This document shows, piece by piece, positions 32,757 to 41,047 of a stretch of 64,000 bases of DNA. The DNA comes from Peptoniphilus lacrimalis DSM 7455 (lineage in GTDB: Bacteria > Bacillota > Clostridia > Tissierellales > Peptoniphilaceae). Each line of letters begins with the position of its first letter. Position 1 is the first letter of the stretch. The DNA is taken from NCBI RefSeq assembly GCF_000378725.1, contig NZ_KB900367.1:186001-250000 (forward strand). The letters are read 5' to 3'. A program made the translations under genes and the position numbers. A model generated the notes under the pieces. It saw only the letters and a program-made list of their open reading frames with translations, did no database searches and was not told the origin of the DNA.

Positions 32757-34256
32757 ATGAAAACTTCTTATATTTTAATGATAATAACAATACTTGCTAA
32801 GGTTTTCGGTCTTGTTAGAGAACAAACTTTAGCTTATTTCTTTGGAAGGGGAGAGCTTGCTGATATTTTTTTGGTGGCTTTTTCTTTACCTATGATGATT
32901 ACTAATGTAATTTCTGGAGCTGTGGCAAATGGTTATATACCAATGTTTAATAGCATTAAAGCTAAAAGTGGACAAGAAAAGGCGAATGAATTTACGGCAA
33001 ATCTTTCAAATATTTTAGCTATAATTTTTCTTATTATTTCTATTGTGGCAATAATTTTTGCAAGTCCTCTTGTTAAGCTTATGGCTCAAGGTTTTACTGG
33101 TTCAAAACTTAATACAGCAATTCTTGTTACAAGGATTGCACTTTTATCAGTTTCTGCTACTGCTGTATTCTCAATTTATAAGGCTTATTTACAGATTCAT
33201 GATAGATTTGTAGTTTCAGTAATCCATGCAATTATAATGAATCTAATAATTATTTTGTTTTTGGCAATTACCTACAAGTTTGGAATAAAGTTTTTAGGTA
33301 TAGGGATTTTACTTGCCTTTACTTTTCAATATATAATTTTTATTCCGTATGTCAAAAAAACATCTTATAAGCACAAGTGGATAATTGATTTTAAAAATGA
33401 AGATATAAAAAAACTTCTTAGGATAATTTTACCTATATTGATATCTTCTTCAGCTATAGAAATTAATTTTATGATTTCAAAATCTTTGGCATCAGAACTT
33501 TCTCATGGGGGAATTTCTATATTAAATTATGCCTATAAACTTCAATCATTTGTAACGGGAATAGTTGTTACTTCTATAATTACTGCAGTATATCCGCAGA
33601 TGGCTAAGTATGGAAGCCTTAAAGATTTTAAGGGATTAAGAATTTCAACAAGGGATGCTCTCTCAACTATGTCTATTTTAGTAATACCGGCAACTTTTGG
33701 CTTATTTACTTTTGCTCTTCCAATAGTGGAACTTTTATTTATGAGAGGTAGGCTAAATCTTGATGATGCTACAAGCATTGCTAATGTTTTGAGATATTAT
33801 GCATTTGGTGTTTTTGCCATAGGGATTAGGGAAATTTTATCAAGAATTTATTATTCTCTTGATGATACAAAAAGACCTGTCATAAATTCCCTTGTAATTG
33901 TAGGGGTAAATATAGTCTTATCCTTTGTCTTGGCGAAATTTATGGGTATAGTAGGTTTAGGACTTGCCACCACCATATCTTTTGTTGTTGGAGGAGGATT
34001 TTTTGCAATTTCTTCAACAAAACTTATAGGTAAAATTTTCGATAAAAATCTTCTATTAAATTTAGGAAAGATTTTACTTGCGTCTTTAATTATGGCGGCT
34101 GGTTCAAATTTAGTATTTAATATTTTAAAGTTAAAATTAGGGTCAAATCTCTCTCTTTTATTGGCAATAATTTTTGCTGCTTGTATTTATGGCATTATGC
34201 TTATAATTTTAAGGGTTAAAGAAGTTAAGATTTTACTAAAAAAGTTTAATAAATAA
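32757..34256 (+). CDS. murJ: Lipid II flippase MurJ (MviN)
   Basis: Polytopic membrane protein of 499 residues with about fourteen hydrophobic segments, proposed to flip lipid II for peptidoglycan synthesis. The start resembles the family (KVFGLVREQTLAYFFG), followed by ADIFLVAFSLPMM. Polar residues lie within segments, such as LRYYAFGVFAIGIREILSRIYYSLDDTKRP, given here only as positions near residue 345-375. I chose ATG at 32757 because AGGTGA lies 5 bp upstream; a GTG at 32748 lies within that ribosome site. Stands alone after the iron operon terminator. Confidence 0.9.
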   Translation: MKTSYILMIITILAKVFGLVREQTLAYFFGRGELADIFLVAFSLPMMITNVISGAVANGYIPMFNSIKAKSGQEKANEFTANLSNILAIIFLIISIVAIIFASPLVKLMAQGFTGSKLNTAILVTRIALLSVSATAVFSIYKAYLQIHDRFVVSVIHAIIMNLIIILFLAITYKFGIKFLGIGILLAFTFQYIIFIPYVKKTSYKHKWIIDFKNEDIKKLLRIILPILISSSAIEINFMISKSLASELSHGGISILNYAYKLQSFVTGIVVTSIITAVYPQMAKYGSLKDFKGLRISTRDALSTMSILVIPATFGLFTFALPIVELLFMRGRLNLDDATSIANVLRYYAFGVFAIGIREILSRIYYSLDDTKRPVINSLVIVGVNIVLSFVLAKFMGIVGLGLATTISFVVGGGFFAISSTKLIGKIFDKNLLLNLGKILLASLIMAAGSNLVFNILKLKLGSNLSLLLAIIFAACIYGIMLIILRVKEVKILLKKFNK

Positions 34257-34315
34257 GCTTAAGGTGGGTATAAAACATATAAGATAACAAATTAATTTGA
34301 TAAAGAGGTGTTATT

Positions 34316-34639
34316 ATGAAAGTTTTATTCCACGTTGTAGAAGTTGAAAAATGGGAAGATACCTTATCAAATGCTAGGGATATTATAAACGAAATTCCTG
34401 ATGCTCAAGTAGCAATAGTATGCATGTCTAAGGCTGCAGAAATTTTTAAAAAATATTCGGGAATTGATTTTCATGGACTTATAGATAGTCCTAGGGTTAA
34501 ATTTATTATAGGTAAGGCTGCCCTAGAAAATAATAATATCAAGGAAGAAGAGCTTCCAAATTTTGTAAAAGTTGAAAAGCTTGTAATCACAAAAATAGCT
34601 AAGTTAGAAAATGAAGGTTATGCTTATATAAGATTATAA
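34316..34639 (+). CDS. DsrE-like small protein
   Basis: Cytoplasmic protein of 107 residues resembling the DsrE/DsrF-like fold: MKVLFHVVE start, a central VAIVCMSKAAEIF strand-helix and FIIGKAAL before a C-terminal helix. The only cysteine is in VCMSKA, so a sulfur-relay role is possible but not shown. GAGGTG lies 8 bp before the ATG. Monocistronic, closed by a perfect 26-bp palindromic terminator. Confidence 0.7.
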   Translation: MKVLFHVVEVEKWEDTLSNARDIINEIPDAQVAIVCMSKAAEIFKKYSGIDFHGLIDSPRVKFIIGKAALENNNIKEEELPNFVKVEKLVITKIAKLENEGYAYIRL

Positions 34640-34656
34640 TATTTTTAATAATGACT

Positions 34657-34691
34657 GGTGTTCAAAATTAATTTTGAACACCGTATTTTTT
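34657..34691 (+). terminator. Perfect palindromic terminator
   Basis: Thirteen-base arms GGTGTTCAAAATT / AATTTTGAACACC form a 26-bp perfect palindrome, followed by a T run in the plus direction. It separates the DsrE-like gene from the convergent membrane-protein gene and may serve both. Confidence 0.88.
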
Positions 34692-35017
34692 TATTTATCT
34701 TTATAACAATCTCTATATTTTTTTAAATTTTTCTTTGTTTTTCTGCACCATAAAAATATTAAAAATACAAGTAGTAGATATGGTAGTAAGAAGACTTTGT
34801 CAAAATTAGTATATACTTTTATATAAGTATAAAAAGCGGCTGGAATAAGTATTAACATATATGTTATATATTTAGCTCTATAAGTTTTTTTATCTATAAA
34901 CTCATATATATGTTTTTCTGTGCTTAGTGTTATATTTATTAAAACAATGTTTAGAAATTCGATTAAAATATAGGATAATTCAATAGGATGGATATATGCT
35001 GAATAATTTTCTAACAT
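34691..35017 (-). CDS. Small membrane protein, unknown
   Basis: Predicted membrane protein of 108 residues with hydrophobic stretches near 12-30, 50-65 and 72-92 and a basic C-terminal tail (RKTKKNLKKYRD). I do not recognise a family. It begins 8 bp after the stop of the secreted protein gene upstream and has no visible ribosome site, so translation would depend on coupling. The convergent terminator overlaps its end. It could be an accessory or immunity-type partner of the secreted protein, but nothing in the sequence shows this. Confidence 0.55.
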   Translation of the reverse strand: MLENYSAYIHPIELSYILIEFLNIVLINITLSTEKHIYEFIDKKTYRAKYITYMLILIPAAFYTYIKVYTNFDKVFLLPYLLLVFLIFLWCRKTKKNLKKYRDCYKDK

Positions 35018-35025
35018 AATAAAAT

Positions 35026-35529
35026 TTAGTAATAAATAGTATGGGAGTAACTTCTTACATATTCAAGCCCACTACTTGTTCTTCTAAAAAGCTCTAACAA
35101 AATAGTTTGATAGCTTTTGTCATGGATATAAATTTTTTCACTTGTTAATCTATCTACCCTATAAACATTATGCTCTACAGTTGTCACTTTAAGTTCTCCA
35201 TCCATATTAAAATTATAAATTGAATTACCTATATTCATAATAGTTGCAAACACACCTGCTGACCAATAAGCTTTAGAAATTATAATATCTAAAAATATTT
35301 GGATGGTATTAGATAAACTAGGGTCGGAACTAGATAATTCTTTATAATAAGTTTTTGGATAATCTTTTTCTGTAATATAATAGTATCTGTTATTTCTTAA
35401 AACTGTTTCATCCTTGATTTTAGAATTATCAATAACTATGTCTTTCTCAAAAGCATAAATAGGTATTGTAGTTGTAGCTACAATAAGAAAACTTAAAACA
35501 ACAAAAAAAATACTTTTTAATCTTTTCAT
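35026..35529 (-). CDS. Secreted protein of unknown function
   Basis: Exported protein of 167 residues with a clear signal peptide (FFVVLSFLIVATTTIPIYAF) and predicted cleavage near residue 27. The mature part is Tyr- and Ser-rich with a hydrophobic patch (YWSAGVFATIMNIGNSIYNF) and no recognised domain. AAGGA lies 8 bp before the ATG. The promoter is a perfect consensus site, so expression may be strong. The small membrane protein gene follows as a likely second cistron. Confidence 0.65.
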   Translation of the reverse strand: MKRLKSIFFVVLSFLIVATTTIPIYAFEKDIVIDNSKIKDETVLRNNRYYYITEKDYPKTYYKELSSSDPSLSNTIQIFLDIIISKAYWSAGVFATIMNIGNSIYNFNMDGELKVTTVEHNVYRVDRLTSEKIYIHDKSYQTILLELFRRTSSGLEYVRSYSHTIYY

Positions 35530-35551
35530 TTAATCATTCCTTATGAGAGGG

Positions 35552-35580
35552 ATTATATAAGACATGAAATCTTTTGTCAA
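35552..35580 (-). promoter_or_regulatory. Consensus sigma-A promoter of the secreted-protein gene
   Basis: On the minus strand TTGACA (35580-35575), 17-bp spacer, TATAAT (35557-35552). Both hexamers are perfect. Transcription should begin about 16 bases before the start codon. Confidence 0.85.
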
Positions 35581-35724
35581 ACTAGAAGTGAACATTATCA
35601 AATATAAATTTTAAAAATCATATACGACATTTACACAAATAGTTTCTAAGGAATAGGAAATTTTAGTGAAAAACTTTTTTATTTTAAAAATTTTCTGTAT
35701 AATAAAAATAGAAATGAGGTATTT

Positions 35725-36114
35725 ATGGTTTCTTTAGAGAGAATTGACGAAGTAAATGAACTTTTAGATGAAATATGCGAGGAGCTGCCTTCTTATGCCT
35801 TTGAGCATTTGAACGGGGGTATAACTTTGTCTGAAGAGGTGAAATATCATCCCGAATCCCATAATGAAGACCTTCTTATTTTAGGACAATATGAAAGGTC
35901 TATTTTAGGTTTATCTATAACCATATTTTACGGTTCAGTTTATTTAATGTATGGATATTTAGACAGGGAAGATTTAAAAGATAAATTACGTCATGTTCTT
36001 TTTCATGAATTTACTCATCATTTGGAATTTTTGGCTAGAAATTATGATTTAGAGATAGAAGATGAGGAATTTATGGAAGATTATAGGAAAAGGTGGAAAG
36101 ACTATGAAGATTAA
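35725..36114 (+). CDS. Zincin-like metallopeptidase family protein
   Basis: Protein of 129 residues with the zinc-protease motif HEFTHH (His-Glu-x-x-His) in VLFHEFTHHLEF near residue 95. It matches the small metallopeptidase family (DUF1025 type) common in Firmicutes and Actinobacteria; substrates are unknown. No signal peptide. GAGGT precedes the ATG, and a TATAAT at 35698-35703 may be its -10. It overlaps the J-domain gene by 11 bp. Confidence 0.82.
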   Translation: MVSLERIDEVNELLDEICEELPSYAFEHLNGGITLSEEVKYHPESHNEDLLILGQYERSILGLSITIFYGSVYLMYGYLDREDLKDKLRHVLFHEFTHHLEFLARNYDLEIEDEEFMEDYRKRWKDYED

Positions 36115-36940
36115 AGGATATTTTTATAAGGGACTAGGCACTATAATTGACGTATTTTTGAAAATTGTTATAAGCCTAGTGAATTTTCTTGTAGATATAT
36201 TTTCAACTATAAGACATGCCATCGGTCTTCTTATTTCAATGGGTGGTTGTCTATTTTTAGTTTTTATTTTTAATCCTTATTTTTTATATGGGGTAATACT
36301 TAATCCTTTTCTTTTTACTTTAATTGTACTTATAGTTATAGTACCATTTTTAGGTAAAATTTCCCTATCTTATTTAAAATATCTGCATTATGTGGCAACT
36401 GAATATTTTTATGATAGGGCTGATTATTATTTACTTGGAAAAAATTATGGTCATAAGGATTTTTCATCTTACTCAAGAGAATACATTGATAAACTTGAAA
36501 AAGAAAGGTTAAAAAGAGAAGAAGAAAGAAGAAAACAAGAGGAAGAGGAATGGAACAGAAGGTTTGAAAATTTCACTGGAGGATTTACCTGGACAACTTT
36601 TGATGATTTTGAAGACTTTTTTAGAAATGCTCAGTCAGGCTCATATAATTATGGTAATTATGGAGAAAACCAAGGAAATTATAGAGATAATTCTTACGGA
36701 CCGAGTATGGGTCTAAATTTTAAAAAGCAATATGAGGATGCCTGTGACACCTTAGGAGTAAATTACAGTGCAGATAAATATGAAGTTAAGCTTCAATATA
36801 GAAAGATGGCAAAAAAATATCATCCAGATATAAATAAGGAAGAAGGGGCTACTGAAAAATTCCAAAAAATTAATTCAGCCTATGAATTTTTAAATGATTC
36901 AAATATAGAAAGATATAAAAAATTATCAGGAAATAACTAA
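36104..36940 (+). CDS. Membrane-anchored J-domain protein
   Basis: Protein of 278 residues with two N-terminal membrane segments (about 15-85), a charged Glu/Arg helix (about 130-155), a Gly/Asn/Tyr-rich linker and a C-terminal J-domain (about 208-275) with the DnaK-stimulating HPD in KKYHPDINKE. It lacks DnaJ zinc-finger and substrate domains, so it probably recruits DnaK to the membrane. ATG at 36104, with AGGTGGA upstream, is preferred to 36062. Overlaps the metallopeptidase gene. Confidence 0.82.
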   Translation: MKIKGYFYKGLGTIIDVFLKIVISLVNFLVDIFSTIRHAIGLLISMGGCLFLVFIFNPYFLYGVILNPFLFTLIVLIVIVPFLGKISLSYLKYLHYVATEYFYDRADYYLLGKNYGHKDFSSYSREYIDKLEKERLKREEERRKQEEEEWNRRFENFTGGFTWTTFDDFEDFFRNAQSGSYNYGNYGENQGNYRDNSYGPSMGLNFKKQYEDACDTLGVNYSADKYEVKLQYRKMAKKYHPDINKEEGATEKFQKINSAYEFLNDSNIERYKKLSGNN

Positions 36941-36957
36941 ATATATAAATTTTATAA

Positions 36958-37006
36958 TAAAAAAATCTGAGAAGATAAAATTTATCATCCTCTCAGATTT
37001 TTTGTT
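36958..37006. terminator. Bidirectional terminator between convergent genes
   Basis: Outer stem AATCTGAGA / TCTCAGATT with A and T runs outside and inner stem GATAAA / TTTATC; works for the J-domain gene (plus) and the thioredoxin-like gene (minus). Confidence 0.85.
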
Positions 37007-37590
37007 TATTTTTTTAAATGGTCATCAATAATCTTTTGCATAACTTCTTGAGATAAGTTTCCTTCATAAGCATTTAAAATTTTTCCTTGTGAATCCATTA
37101 TTAGGAGTAAAGGAATTTTTTCTACAGTTTTTAAAGCATCTTCTGTTGTTGGATTTGGCAAAAGATTTTTAAAATTCAAATTATTTTCTTTAATTATATT
37201 TTGAGCCTCTTCTATATTTGTTGATGTATCAGCGGAAGTGTCAAGAATAAAAGCCGAAACTTTTAAATCTTTTTCATCATAATTTTTAGAAAGATTATTT
37301 ATACTTACAAGAGTATCCTTACAGTCATTCCCATAAGTAGCCCAAATAATTAAAGCATTTATTTTTGAATCCTTGTAAAAATCACTAGATTTTATTCTAT
37401 TGCCATCAATATCTATAGTATCAAAATTAAATTCATTAAAAGTTAATTTTTTAGATTCAGGAACAGAAATTTGCGTTGATTCCTTTACATTGGTTTTATT
37501 TTTATCGTTTTGATTTTCTGTAGTATTTTGATTTTTGCCACAGGCAACCAGGGTTGAAATGATAATTAAAATAATAAAAAACTTTTTCAT
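37006..37590 (-). CDS. TlpA-like thioredoxin-fold lipoprotein lacking CxxC
   Basis: Lipoprotein of 194 residues with lipobox LVAC (Cys17), an Asn/Lys-rich linker and a redoxin/TlpA-type domain from about residue 60. At the usual active site (WATWCxxC in relatives) the sequence is WATYGNDCKD, so the first cysteine is lost and only the second remains. It is therefore unlikely to be a normal disulfide reductase; peroxiredoxin-like or binding roles are possible. GGAGGAG precedes the ATG. Monocistronic. Confidence 0.8.
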   Translation of the reverse strand: MKKFFIILIIISTLVACGKNQNTTENQNDKNKTNVKESTQISVPESKKLTFNEFNFDTIDIDGNRIKSSDFYKDSKINALIIWATYGNDCKDTLVSINNLSKNYDEKDLKVSAFILDTSADTSTNIEEAQNIIKENNLNFKNLLPNPTTEDALKTVEKIPLLLIMDSQGKILNAYEGNLSQEVMQKIIDDHLKK

Positions 37591-37608
37591 ATGCTCCTCC
37601 TTATTAAT

Positions 37609-37637
37609 ATTATAACCACTTAAATTATAATTGTCTA
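37609..37637 (-). promoter_or_regulatory. Sigma-A promoter of the TlpA-like gene
   Basis: Minus-strand TAGACA (37637-37632), 17-bp spacer, TATAAT (37614-37609); 11 of 12 consensus bases. Confidence 0.75.
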
Positions 37638-37695
37638 ATGTGATTAATAACTAAAAGAAAATTATTGAAAAACACTAAAACTTTATCTAGATTGA

Positions 37696-37725
37696 TGATA
37701 TAATAGATTTATAAAATCTATTATA
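37696..37725 (+). promoter_or_regulatory. Extended -10 promoter overlapped by a 27-bp perfect palindrome, ATP synthase operon
   Basis: TGATATAAT (37696-37704) is an extended -10. Its TATAAT begins a perfect palindrome, 37699-37725, with 12-bp arms TATAATAGATTT and AAATCTATTATA around ATA. The palindrome covers the -10 and the expected start of transcription, an ideal place for a repressor operator. No -35 match is seen at the usual distance. Confidence 0.65.
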
Positions 37726-37742
37726 GATTTGGGGGTGATTTT

Positions 37743-38063
37743 ATGTCAGTTGATGCAATTTCTCAAGTTAAAAAAGCTGAAGAGGAGGCTTCTTTGATTG
37801 TTGAAAAAGCTAAAAAGAATGCTAAAAAAGTTGTTGAAAATGCAGAAATTGAGGCGGAAGAAATCTATAAAACTACAATTGAAAAAGCGAAGGAAGAAGC
37901 TAGTTCAAAAAGACAAGAAGCTTTACAAAAAGGAAAAGAGGACTCAGCCCCTATTGTTGAAAATGCTAAAAAAGAAGCAGAAAAAATAAAAAACGTTGAT
38001 GAGGGCTCTTTGAAAAAAGTTGTGAAATCGATTGTAGAAAAGGTCGTGATAGAATGGCAATAG
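37743..38063 (+). CDS. A/V-type ATP synthase subunit G/H (peripheral stalk)
   Basis: Protein of 106 residues, almost entirely one Lys/Glu/Ala-rich coiled coil (about 5-90), as in the archaeal AhaH / bacterial V-ATPase G subunit that pairs with subunit E in the peripheral stalk. GGGGGTGA precedes the ATG. First gene of the nine-gene ATP synthase operon; overlaps subunit I by 10 bp. Confidence 0.82.
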   Translation: MSVDAISQVKKAEEEASLIVEKAKKNAKKVVENAEIEAEEIYKTTIEKAKEEASSKRQEALQKGKEDSAPIVENAKKEAEKIKNVDEGSLKKVVKSIVEKVVIEWQ

Positions 38064-39994
38064 TTGATATGAGTAAATTTTATCTTCTAGCCTTTAAGGA
38101 GAAAAGGGAAAGCCTTTTAAAGGAATTACAAAAGTTTAAATATGTGCATCTGGTTGATTCGGGAAATGACTTTTCAAAAGAAGATTTAAGTGCAGTTTCA
38201 AGATCAGAGGAGCTTATAGATATAGATGACTATTTAAATAAATCCAAATATGTAATCGAAAGGCTTGAAAAAATAGAAGATAAAAAACCTGCCCTAGAAG
38301 CTTTAAAAGAGGGAAAAAAACATTTTACCTATGAGGAAATTAAAAATAGGGCAAGAAAATTTAACTTTTCGCAAATATATAAGGAAATCTCATCAATAAT
38401 AGATGAGATTGAAAAAAAAGAAGCCGAGAATCAGGAAATTTTAAATAAGGTTAGTGAACTTTTGCCCTATAAGGCAATAGACCTTCCTTTGGAAGATTTA
38501 AAATTAACAAAATTTTCAAAAATTTATTTGGGGACAATTCCTCAAAGATATAAGGAAAATTTTGAAGAGCTTTTAAAGGAAAATGATTCAGTTTATTTTA
38601 ATGTTCTACATACAGATAAGAATTATGCATATTATTTAATTATTTGTCATAAATCTGATGATGAGGATGTTATTGATGCTTTTAGAAAAATGGGCTTTAC
38701 CTTAGTTAATTTCAAGGAAAAAGGCACAATTAATGAAAACATTAATTCTTTACGTGAAAGAAAATCACAAAATTTAGATTCTATAGATACTTTGAATAAA
38801 GAATTAAAAAATTATTTGAAATATCTTGATGATTTTAAAATATATTACGAATATCAGTCCAATGAAAAACTTAAAGTTATTTCATCAGAAAAGTTTTTGA
38901 GAACTAAAAACTTAGACTTGATAGAGGGCTATGTACCAAGTAAATTTTTAAAATCTTTTGAAGAAGCTATACAATTAATTTGCGGTGATGATTACTATTT
39001 ATATAAAAAAGAAGCCGATAGAAATTCCCATGAAGTTCCAATTATGTTAAAAAATAATAAATTTGTTGGTCCTTTTGAGATGCTTACTGAAATGTATTCA
39101 ATGCCAAAATACAATGAAATAGATCCAACACCTTTTTTTGCACCATTTTATTTTATATTTGCAGGAATAATGATTGGTGATTTAGGATATGGACTCTTAG
39201 TATTTATTGGAAGTTTACTAACTCTAAAGTTTTTCAATCTCGATAAAGCTACAAAAAGATTTATGACTTTCTTTAATTATCTAAGTATTTCGGCTATGAT
39301 ATTTGGATTGGTATTTGGTTCATTTTTCGGAGGAATTATTCCTCTACCAACACTTATAAATCCAGCAGAAGATATTATGGAAATGCTTATGTTATCGTTG
39401 CTTTTAGGAGGAGTTCATATATTTTTTGCACTCGGCATAAAAGCATATATGGATATTCGTGATAATAAACCAAAAGATGCTTTTTATGATGTAGGCTTAT
39501 GGTATATGGCACTTATTGGAGCAATTGGATTTGGTCTATCAAAAGCAGTTTCCATGAATCCAATTGTTGTAAAAATTTTGTTTTATGCGATGATTATTGC
39601 AATGGTAGGAATAGTTCTTACAGGAGGTAGGAGCGAAAAAACAACCCTAGCAAAGTTTGGATGGGGAGTTTATGCTCTTTATGGAATAAGCTCTTATATA
39701 GGAGATTTTGTTTCATATTTAAGACTTATGGCACTTGTTTTGAGTGGGTCATTTATAGGTCTTGCAGTAAATATGATTGCCGGTATGCTTTTTGGAAGTT
39801 CTATAATAGGAAAATTATTTGCAATAGTAATATTTTTAGTATTTCAAGCATTTAATTGTTTTTTATGCTACTTATCAGCTTATGTTCATACAGCAAGATT
39901 GACATATGTAGAAATGTTTAACAAATTTTATGAAGGTGGAGGAATCCCCTTCAAAAAAATGGTAGAAGATTCAAAATATTTTAATATAGACTAA
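38054..39994 (+). CDS. ntpI: A/V-type ATP synthase subunit I
   Basis: Membrane subunit of 646 residues, the ion half-channel and stator (a-subunit equivalent). The N-terminal half is a cytoplasmic stalk domain with coiled coils, and the C-terminal half from about residue 345 has seven to eight membrane segments. The conserved PTPFFAPFYFIFAGIMIGD precedes the first segment; the essential channel arginine is probably in VSYLRLMALVLSG. It starts inside the G/H gene. Confidence 0.92.
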   Translation: MAIVDMSKFYLLAFKEKRESLLKELQKFKYVHLVDSGNDFSKEDLSAVSRSEELIDIDDYLNKSKYVIERLEKIEDKKPALEALKEGKKHFTYEEIKNRARKFNFSQIYKEISSIIDEIEKKEAENQEILNKVSELLPYKAIDLPLEDLKLTKFSKIYLGTIPQRYKENFEELLKENDSVYFNVLHTDKNYAYYLIICHKSDDEDVIDAFRKMGFTLVNFKEKGTINENINSLRERKSQNLDSIDTLNKELKNYLKYLDDFKIYYEYQSNEKLKVISSEKFLRTKNLDLIEGYVPSKFLKSFEEAIQLICGDDYYLYKKEADRNSHEVPIMLKNNKFVGPFEMLTEMYSMPKYNEIDPTPFFAPFYFIFAGIMIGDLGYGLLVFIGSLLTLKFFNLDKATKRFMTFFNYLSISAMIFGLVFGSFFGGIIPLPTLINPAEDIMEMLMLSLLLGGVHIFFALGIKAYMDIRDNKPKDAFYDVGLWYMALIGAIGFGLSKAVSMNPIVVKILFYAMIIAMVGIVLTGGRSEKTTLAKFGWGVYALYGISSYIGDFVSYLRLMALVLSGSFIGLAVNMIAGMLFGSSIIGKLFAIVIFLVFQAFNCFLCYLSAYVHTARLTYVEMFNKFYEGGGIPFKKMVEDSKYFNID

Positions 39995-40007
39995 TTAGGA
40001 GGAGAAT

Positions 40008-40475
40008 ATGAAAGAATTATTTACACAATACCCAGGTCTTTGCCTGGCATCTTTGGGAGTTTTTTTGGCAGTAGCATTAGCTGGAGTAGGTTCAGCTATT
40101 GGAGTTGGTCTTGCAGGTGAAGCAGCAGCAGGAATTGTAATTGAAGAACCGGAAAAATTCGGTAAATCTCTTGTACTTCAGTTGTTACCTGGTACTCAAG
40201 GACTTTATGGTTTTGTAATTGGACTTTTTATTCTTTTTAAAATAAGCCCAGACCTTGCAGCACAAAGTGGTTTTATGTATATGGTTTCTGGTGGAGTAAT
40301 TGGTCTTGGAGGACTATGCTCAGCTATAGCTCAAGGTAAAGTTTCAGTTGCAGGTCTTAATATTTTAGCAAAGAATGAAGAACAACAAACAAAAGGTATA
40401 ATTTATGCAGTAATGGTAGAACTTTATGCAATTCTAGCCTTTGCAACTGCATTCTTCATACTATTTAGAGCCTAG
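40008..40475 (+). CDS. ntpK: A/V-type ATP synthase subunit K (rotor ring), Na+-type
   Basis: Rotor proteolipid of 155 residues with four membrane segments, a duplicated hairpin with a single carboxylate. Relative to the E. hirae Na+-ATPase NtpK, the sodium ligands Leu61, Thr64, Gln65, Gln110 and Glu139 are matched by Leu60, Thr63, Gln64 (LLPGTQGLYG), Gln109 (AIAQGK) and Glu138 (MVELYA). This argues for Na+ rather than H+ coupling. AGGAGGAG precedes the ATG. Confidence 0.93.
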   Translation: MKELFTQYPGLCLASLGVFLAVALAGVGSAIGVGLAGEAAAGIVIEEPEKFGKSLVLQLLPGTQGLYGFVIGLFILFKISPDLAAQSGFMYMVSGGVIGLGGLCSAIAQGKVSVAGLNILAKNEEQQTKGIIYAVMVELYAILAFATAFFILFRA

Positions 40476-40484
40476 GAGGTATTT

Positions 40485-41039
40485 ATGCCCGGAATAGATA
40501 ATATTATTAAAAAAATTACTGATGAAGCAAAAGAAAGGGCAAAAAACATAGAAAACCAAGCAGATAAAAAGAAAGAAGCTATTATAGGCGAAAAGACCGA
40601 AGAGGCTTTAGAAATTAAAAAAAGAATTCTTACAAAGTCAGATGAAGAAAGTAAATCAATTATTGAAAAGGCAAATTCTACAGCTAATTTAAAAGCTAGA
40701 GATATTATCCTTCTTGCTAGAGAAGAAATTATTGAGAGAGTTCTTAATTTGGTAAAAGATGAACTTAACGATTTGACTTCTGAAGATTTTATAAAATATT
40801 TAAAGGCTTCGACAAAAAATTTAAATTTGACCTCAAAAGATGAAGTTAAAATTCCAAAAAAATATTATGAAGATATTAAAAAAGCAGATTTGGATTTAAA
40901 TATTTCATCAGAATTTATAGAAAGTGGTTTTCTTGTTAAGAAGGGCAATTTGATTTATAATGGTGATTTTTCCAGCATAGTGGATTCTATGAGAGAGGAC
41001 CTTATGCCTTTGATATCAGATGAACTTTTTAAAAAGTAG
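40485..41039 (+). CDS. ntpE: A/V-type ATP synthase subunit E
   Basis: Peripheral-stalk subunit of 184 residues. The first 85 are a Lys/Glu-rich coiled coil that would pair with subunit G/H; the rest is a globular alpha/beta domain contacting the catalytic head (ARDIILLAREEIIERVL and later strands). AGGAGGT precedes the ATG, 9 bp after subunit K. Confidence 0.86.
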   Translation: MPGIDNIIKKITDEAKERAKNIENQADKKKEAIIGEKTEEALEIKKRILTKSDEESKSIIEKANSTANLKARDIILLAREEIIERVLNLVKDELNDLTSEDFIKYLKASTKNLNLTSKDEVKIPKKYYEDIKKADLDLNISSEFIESGFLVKKGNLIYNGDFSSIVDSMREDLMPLISDELFKK

Positions 41040-41047
41040 GTGAGTAG

